64,000 bases of DNA from Segatella copri DSM 18205 (GTDB taxonomy: Bacteria; Bacteroidota; Bacteroidia; Bacteroidales; Bacteroidaceae). The notes below the pieces were generated by a model that saw only the letters and a list, made by a program, of their open reading frames with translations, was not told where the DNA came from and did not search any database. The stretch spans positions 2,861,501-2,925,500 of the forward strand of contig NZ_CP102288.1 in assembly GCF_025151535.1 (NCBI RefSeq). The letters are read 5' to 3'. Positions 59,456 to 64,000 of the stretch are shown one piece after another. Position 1 is the first letter of the stretch. The number at the start of each line of letters is the position of its first letter. The position numbers and the translations under genes are program-made.

Positions 59456-60652
59456 ATGGCTAACGAATCTACAACATACCTCCACGATGGCATGGAACTG
59501 CCTGTCGAGGATTGGAGTCAGAATACCCATTCTTTTGATGAACTGACCAAGATTATTCGAGACACTCATGATGCAGCCCAAACCACTGCAGTTAAAGCGA
59601 TAAACCGTATGCAGACAATGCGGAACTGGCTATATGGCTATTACATTATTGAATTTGAACAACATGGTAAAGATCGGGCTGAGTACGGAACTCAATTGTT
59701 GAAGAGACTGGAAGAAAGAGTGAACAGGAAAGGACTGACAGAAACCCTTTTCAAGAATTCAAGAAAGTTTTACCGACTTTATCCTCAAATGGTTGAGAAC
59801 ATCATTGGTGTAATAAGTCCGACAGTGTCGGACAAATTGTTGGAGACCAAAGATGCATCAGGGTTGTGCGATACTCAAATGACCGAAAATGAACACATAG
59901 AAAATAGTCCGACAGTGTCGGACGGATTCAGAACGACTGGCCAGATGATTATTTCTAGGCTATCATTTTCGCATATTGTCGAGATTATGACTGTTGATGA
60001 TCCACTTGCACGTTACTTCTACGAACAGGAGTGCATCAAGTGTACATGGTCTGTGCGTGAGTTGCGCCGTCAAATAAGCACAAATCTCTATGTGCGTACA
60101 GGTATCAGCAGTAACCCTGAGAAGATGCTCTCGCTCCCTTCTTTACAAGGTCATGACAATAACGAATTACAGATACGCCAGCCATTCACATTTGAGTTCC
60201 TTGGTTTGAAGGCGAATGAGGTGGTTGGCGAGAAAGACATTGAGAATGCTCTTATCGACCACCTACAAGACTTTCTCCTTGAACTGGGCAAAGGATTCTG
60301 TTTTGAGTCACGCCAGAAGCGCATTATCATTGATGACGACTATTATTACCCTGACTTGGTGTTCTATAATAGAATCCTGCATTGTGGCGTAATTATTGAA
60401 CTGAAGGACGAGGAGTTCTCACATCAGAACCTTGGTCAGCTCAATGCCTACGTTTCTCATTATAAGGAGCACGAGATGCAACCTGGCGACAATCCTCCTA
60501 TTGGCATTCTTCTATGTACAAGAAAAGGCAAGAAGATGGTGGAATACGCTCTCGCCGGCATGGACAACCAACTCTTTGTATCAACCTACATGCTTCAGTT
60601 GCCAGACAAGAAAACGCTTGAAGAATTCCTGTTAAAACAGTTGGAAAAGTAA
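59456..60652 (+). CDS. DUF1016 (YhcG-like) PD-(D/E)XK nuclease
   Basis: 398 aa from ATG 59456 (403 if from 59441). The N-terminal DUF1016_N half (MQTMRNWLYGYYIIEFEQHG, YGTQLLKRLEERVNRKG) is followed by the nuclease domain with PDLVFYNRILHCGVIIELKD (D..E-x-K). Members are linked to mobile elements and may act in DNA repair or defence. Two near-identical SPTVSD-coding segments each contain a DNA palindrome-like GTCCGACAGTGTCGGAC (59819-59835, 59909-59925). It starts about 50 bp after the integrase stop. Confidence 0.85.
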   Translation: MANESTTYLHDGMELPVEDWSQNTHSFDELTKIIRDTHDAAQTTAVKAINRMQTMRNWLYGYYIIEFEQHGKDRAEYGTQLLKRLEERVNRKGLTETLFKNSRKFYRLYPQMVENIIGVISPTVSDKLLETKDASGLCDTQMTENEHIENSPTVSDGFRTTGQMIISRLSFSHIVEIMTVDDPLARYFYEQECIKCTWSVRELRRQISTNLYVRTGISSNPEKMLSLPSLQGHDNNELQIRQPFTFEFLGLKANEVVGEKDIENALIDHLQDFLLELGKGFCFESRQKRIIIDDDYYYPDLVFYNRILHCGVIIELKDEEFSHQNLGQLNAYVSHYKEHEMQPGDNPPIGILLCTRKGKKMVEYALAGMDNQLFVSTYMLQLPDKKTLEEFLLKQLEK

Positions 60653-60709
60653 GTGGTCGAGATTATTTCTTGGCTATAAATAGCTATATAAATCTACACA
60701 TTATTATAT

Positions 60710-61798
60710 ATGGAAGAAGGAAACGCAGAAATAACTCCAGTAGATAAGGAGGTTTTATCTACATGGTTAGCAAATAACCATGAAGAGTATGCAGAGTTCA
60801 AGGAGTTGTGTCATGCACTTGCTACCGAAACTGACATAACCAAAATATCCAAGACATTTGATGTTGACATAGAGTCGCTAATAAATCTCTTGACTGTTTT
60901 TATGTGTCTGCAAGAGGAAAATGTGACCATTAATGAGCTTTATACTGAAGCCATAGCAGAAAACGATGTTTTTTTGTATGCCCTTTGTTGTTATTTGTAT
61001 TTTGATAATGGACAGGAACAGGCATTCAAAAGCATAGAGATACGCAAAGATGTATTACGGAGGTTTGGCATGTTGGAGATGGTGGAGAGTATAGTGGAGC
61101 AAAAGGAGGTGGAGGAGAATGAAGAACTTTCAACCATTGAGAAGGACTTGAACCTTCTGACTCTACGACGTTGGCATTATGACCATCCCCAAAAGTATGC
61201 GGAGTTCCTTGACAGTGTGAATAAAGCTTGCGATGGTGACATGACTTTTGCGACGAAAGGATTCAATAGTCTGATGGACATATTATCACTTGGAGGTGTC
61301 AAGGATATGATGGCACTAATATCATGCTTTGTACCTGATACCGATGGATACACGAAGAACATAGTGTCATCGGAAAACTTGTCATTCCATGACAAACTGG
61401 GTAGTATTTTGGACTCGTCTTTGAATAATGAGGCAACCAGGCAGAAAATCCTGAGCAATAATCCACATTTTAATAGCACCCTTTACTGGTTGGCTTTTGA
61501 TAACGGCTTCTCAAATGCGGTTGAAATCATTTCAAAGAATCTTTTGAGTGATGGCAATCTTGGCTTTATAAAGACGCTTGGAATAGAGGCAATACAAAGT
61601 CTGGTATATGCAAGTTTTGAGAAGGCAGGATATACAAAAGGCCAATGGAAGAATATAGAGAAGGGCCCTACAAAAAAAATTGTAGCCTCTGCACTTATGG
61701 ACTTGAAAGGCAGAAGAGGACGCAGAGACACCTGTCTGCTTCTTGAAGAAATGATATGCCCAGAATATCGTGACCAGATAATCATGGAGATGGATTAG
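60710..61798 (+). CDS. Unknown helical protein with internal duplication (362 aa)
   Basis: No family recognised. Acidic and helical. Residues about 18-60 (WLANNHEEYAEFKELCHALA..DIESLINLL) and about 153-195 (WHYDHPQKYAEFLDSVNKAC..FNSLMDILS) look like two copies of one motif, suggesting a repeated fold. The C-terminus is basic (LKGRRGRRDTCLLLEEM). Its stop directly abuts the ATG of the next gene, so translation is coupled. Sits in element cargo after the DUF1016 nuclease. Confidence 0.6.
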   Translation: MEEGNAEITPVDKEVLSTWLANNHEEYAEFKELCHALATETDITKISKTFDVDIESLINLLTVFMCLQEENVTINELYTEAIAENDVFLYALCCYLYFDNGQEQAFKSIEIRKDVLRRFGMLEMVESIVEQKEVEENEELSTIEKDLNLLTLRRWHYDHPQKYAEFLDSVNKACDGDMTFATKGFNSLMDILSLGGVKDMMALISCFVPDTDGYTKNIVSSENLSFHDKLGSILDSSLNNEATRQKILSNNPHFNSTLYWLAFDNGFSNAVEIISKNLLSDGNLGFIKTLGIEAIQSLVYASFEKAGYTKGQWKNIEKGPTKKIVASALMDLKGRRGRRDTCLLLEEMICPEYRDQIIMEMD

Positions 61799-62110
61799 AT
61801 GATAGCAGAAGATAAACAGTTTAATGATACAGATTCCATCTTTGCGTACATCTTTGCGGCTTTGGACAAATGCCAACTGCTCAATGACAAGTATTCCTAT
61901 CGCAGTTACCATAATGCTTTGAGAGAAAAGTTTCCTCAGTATGTGATAAAGATGGGCTTTGATCATGCAGAGGCATTGTATCACGCCTTGACAAATAGAA
62001 ATGACTATAACATTAGTATAACGGGTAAACAGGTTAAGCAAGCAGAGAAGCACGTGCGTGATATAGTTGTTCGTTTCCGAATGCTTATGTCACCTGACAT
62101 TATTCAATAG
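61799..62110 (+). CDS. Unknown small protein coupled to the 362-aa protein (103 aa)
   Basis: ATG follows the preceding stop codon with no gap. Mostly helical with a basic C-terminus (TGKQVKQAEKHVRDIVVRFR). No signal or membrane segment. It likely works with the 60710 product. Function unknown. Confidence 0.58.
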   Translation: MIAEDKQFNDTDSIFAYIFAALDKCQLLNDKYSYRSYHNALREKFPQYVIKMGFDHAEALYHALTNRNDYNISITGKQVKQAEKHVRDIVVRFRMLMSPDIIQ

Positions 62111-62251
62111 TGCTACAGATGTAGCGGTTTTCATTAATCTACTTTTATTCCCCTTTCGTTTTGAATGATGGCAAAACGGAGGGAATTTCTAGTTTTTATC
62201 CGGATGTTTTGAGGACATGTGTTAAATATTCTCCTCTTTTTGTTAATATCA

Positions 62252-62290
62252 CCTCGGCAGAAATCGTAGTATTTTTTGCCGAGGTTTTAT
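62252..62290 (+). terminator. Terminator before the HTH gene
   Basis: CCTCGGCA (62252-62259) pairs with TGCCGAGG (62277-62284), followed by TTTTATGTTTTG. The following TAATTTTG at 62306-62313 is a likely -7 box for the HTH gene. Confidence 0.7.
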
Positions 62291-62339
62291 GTTTTGCAAT
62301 CTCACTAATTTTGCAGCAGAAATCAAAACATAGAACTAT

Positions 62340-62627
62340 ATGACAGGAAATTTTATAATGTTACAGGATGGCGAGCTTAAAGCCTTCATAACAGAAATTG
62401 TACAAGAGATCTTAAACGGACAAAAGCCCGTAGAACAGGCATCGCTTGAAGAAGAGTATTACACACGTGACCAGGTATGTGACCATCTACATGTTTCCAC
62501 CACCAAACTCTGGCGTATGGAGAAAAATGGTGACATCACTGCTCATAAACTTGGACGACGTAGCTTGTATTCAAAGAAGGCTGTTGATGAACTTATCAAG
62601 TCCAAGAATGTTAACGCTAAAAAATAA
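62340..62627 (+). CDS. Helix-turn-helix (excisionase/MerR-like) protein
   Basis: 95 aa. YTRDQVCDHLHVSTTKLWRM followed by ITAHKLGRRSLYSKKAVDEL is the HTH_17 pattern shared by excisionases and small element regulators. The N-terminal helix may dimerise. It probably controls excision or replication genes of the element; it starts the replication-type gene group. Confidence 0.78.
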   Translation: MTGNFIMLQDGELKAFITEIVQEILNGQKPVEQASLEEEYYTRDQVCDHLHVSTTKLWRMEKNGDITAHKLGRRSLYSKKAVDELIKSKNVNAKK

Positions 62628-62640
62628 CAAAGAAGAGTTT

Positions 62641-63396
62641 ATGAACATGTTTAATTTGGTAGCAAGGTTCTGGCGCATGGCAGAAGATTCTGGTTCTACC
62701 ACCAGCGAAGCTGCGTTATACTTCTACTTGCTTAACAGAGCCAACACGCAGATGTGGAGAATGCCAATACGTTGTCCCACTGCGATAGTCTGTGTCTATC
62801 TCAATACAAGCAAACAAAATGTGATGAAGGCACGTGAGGGGTTGAGACGAAAGGGGCTCATAACTTTTACTCCTGGTTCTGGCATTAACGACAATCCTCT
62901 TTACACCTTAACGGAATCAAATGAACAGTTGTTTGGTCAGATGTCGGGCGAGTTGTCGGATAAGTTGCCGTCTCAATTCTCGGGTCAGTTGTCGGAGTCG
63001 TTGTCACCTTTAAAAGACAAAGAAAAAGACAAAGAAAGCTCAATAACAAACGCACGTATGAAAACAGTTTTGGGATTGGATGATTTGGAAAGAATGTTTC
63101 TTGCTGATCAAGAGTGGATAGAATCGGTATTCAGACTTCTTCTATCAAAAGGCATGACGGACGCAAGTATAGAGATGGTGAAGGAAAAAGTCAGTATGTT
63201 CTTTCAGTACCTGAGAGCAACTGGGCAGTCAGAAAGAGAACAGAATGACTGCAAGAATCATTTCGTAAATTGGCTGGTCAAACAGCCGTTAAACAACAAA
63301 TTCTACAATGGAAGTAACAAGCAAGGACATCATGACAAGTGTAGAGCGGTTGAAGCAATACCTACTAAGTCGTCGGACTACGAAGGCTCGTTTTAG
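62641..63396 (+). CDS. Element replication-type protein (winged-helix, 251 aa)
   Basis: Begins MNMFNLVARFWRMAEDSGST, with SEAALYFYLLNRANT and LNTSKQNVMKAREGLRRKGL forming a winged helix like those of replication-initiation or DnaD-type proteins in Bacteroidetes elements. A polar linker has SGQLSESLSP-type repeats. The C-terminal helical part (ASIEMVKEKVSMFFQYL) may bind partners. A longer upstream frame overlaps the HTH gene and lacks a ribosome-binding site; 62641 is preferred (AAGAAGAG precedes it). Confidence 0.62.
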   Translation: MNMFNLVARFWRMAEDSGSTTSEAALYFYLLNRANTQMWRMPIRCPTAIVCVYLNTSKQNVMKAREGLRRKGLITFTPGSGINDNPLYTLTESNEQLFGQMSGELSDKLPSQFSGQLSESLSPLKDKEKDKESSITNARMKTVLGLDDLERMFLADQEWIESVFRLLLSKGMTDASIEMVKEKVSMFFQYLRATGQSEREQNDCKNHFVNWLVKQPLNNKFYNGSNKQGHHDKCRAVEAIPTKSSDYEGSF

Positions 63397-63982
63397 GCTT
63401 GATATGACAGAAGAAATGGCCTACAACTATCTGTTGGCGGCATGTATGGCCGAGGTTGAGTATCGTCATCGTGAATTTATCTACAACGACGAAGTAAAGT
63501 CTCAGTTGAATCAGATGGCGCACTGGCTAACGTCCAATGATTCTAAGTTCGGAATACTCCTATGTGGAGAGTGCGGCAACGGTAAGAGTACTATGCTTAA
63601 AGCTTTTCAACAACTATTGAATCATTTGGAGATACTAAATCCCGATGACCATAGCAGCTACGGAATACGAATTGTGGATGCCAAATATATTGCCCAGTTG
63701 TGCAAGGATAACTATCAAAAGTTTCTGGAACTGGCGAAAACAGATATGCTTGGCATTGACGATTTGGGTACAGAACCCATGGAGGTATTGGCTTATGGTA
63801 ACGTCTACACGCCCGTGATTGATTTGCTGACCAAGCGTTACGACGAGCAGCTGTTTACCTTTATAACCACGAATCTTACTCCTCAAAAAATCCGTGAACA
63901 TTACAAAGACCGTATAGCAGACCGTCTCAATGAGATGGTTGAGAAAATTATCTACACTAATGACTCTTATCGAACAATTTAA
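63308..63982 (+). CDS. DnaC/IstB-like ATPase (helicase loader)
   Basis: 224 aa. Walker A GILLCGECGNGKSTMLKAF, Walker B DMLGIDDLGTEP, sensor FTFITTNLTPQ and an Arg finger-like DRIADRLNEM. Such ATPases load the replicative helicase or assist transposases. It overlaps the end of the 62641 gene by 89 nt in another frame, implying tight coupling and a joint role in element replication. Confidence 0.85.
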   Translation: MEVTSKDIMTSVERLKQYLLSRRTTKARFRLDMTEEMAYNYLLAACMAEVEYRHREFIYNDEVKSQLNQMAHWLTSNDSKFGILLCGECGNGKSTMLKAFQQLLNHLEILNPDDHSSYGIRIVDAKYIAQLCKDNYQKFLELAKTDMLGIDDLGTEPMEVLAYGNVYTPVIDLLTKRYDEQLFTFITTNLTPQKIREHYKDRIADRLNEMVEKIIYTNDSYRTI

Positions 63983-64000
63983 TCATTAACTTGGCGAAAG

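Larger units (their letters stand above)
57683..64000 (+). mobile_element. Left part of an integrative element (ICE/IME) at a tRNA site
   Basis: Begins at the tRNA fragment, then integrase, DUF1016 nuclease, two unknown coupled genes, HTH protein, replication-type protein and DnaC-like ATPase, all on the plus strand. The right end is not in the window. No relaxase or conjugation gene is seen yet, so ICE, IME or satellite cannot be separated. Confidence 0.75.

Overview
The window looks like chromosome of a gut Bacteroidales, most probably a Prevotella/Segatella copri-type organism. The grounds are the recurring Bacteroidetes promoter signature (a TAnnTTTG -7 box with a TTG about 22-23 bp upstream), BspA-like leucine-rich-repeat proteins, an S46 dipeptidyl peptidase, a PafA-type phosphatase, ISAon1/IS982 insertion sequences and a Bacteroidetes-type tyrosine integrase. 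No rRNA or complete tRNA gene is present, so the species call is inference.

Layout. 0-5.8 kb: a HIRAN-domain protein and a large DUF3987-like protein, then a transcript with two tiny hydrophobic peptides behind a promoter carrying an 18-bp palindrome. 5.8-9.5 kb: housekeeping genes (M16 peptidase, PfkB-type sugar kinase, flavodiiron protein). 9.5-24.4 kb: a mosaic accessory region with three AAA/DUF4143- or DUF234-type ATPases (one split by an IS982-family element), two BspA-like LRR genes each preceded by a homologous ~380-nt non-coding RNA and small variable genes, a LOG-like hydrolase, an esterase and a DUF3843-like protein. 24.4-33 kb: DEAD-box helicase with a structured leader, another RNA leader with secreted proteins, a nested IS (ISL3-type inside an IS4-type transposase gene) and another AAA ATPase. 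33-44 kb: glycoside hydrolase, S46 peptidase, Fic protein with a small partner, a HEAT-like protein, two phased repeat arrays, a Wzx/MATE-like flippase and a fused SpmA/SpmB-like membrane protein. 44-57.6 kb: another DUF4143 ATPase, CDF and P1B metal transporters, a TonB receptor, the ClpS-ClpA-Aat N-degron cluster and a PafA-like phosphatase. 57.7 kb to the end: the left end of an integrative element at a tRNA (CAT anticodon) 3' fragment, carrying integrase, a DUF1016 nuclease, two unknown coupled genes, an HTH/excisionase-like protein, a replication-type protein and a DnaC-like ATPase.

Three kinds of structure are not explained by the gene list. First, a family of promoter-driven structured RNAs (about 11.2, 18.7 and 44.0 kb, with a relative at 26.8 kb) whose stems keep pairing while their sequence changes; the three complete ones precede genes for secreted proteins. 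Second, a dispersed ~62-bp hairpin repeat with a GTTAAC-rich loop, seven copies all in the same orientation, mostly just after gene ends. Third, promoters of AAA/DUF4143 ATPases and a HEAT-like gene that carry duplicated or triplicated gene-specific palindromes, often 32-33 bp apart. Smaller surprises are a perfect 29-bp inverted repeat lying in frame inside the M16 peptidase gene and two adjacent arrays with a 22-23 bp period upstream of the flippase.
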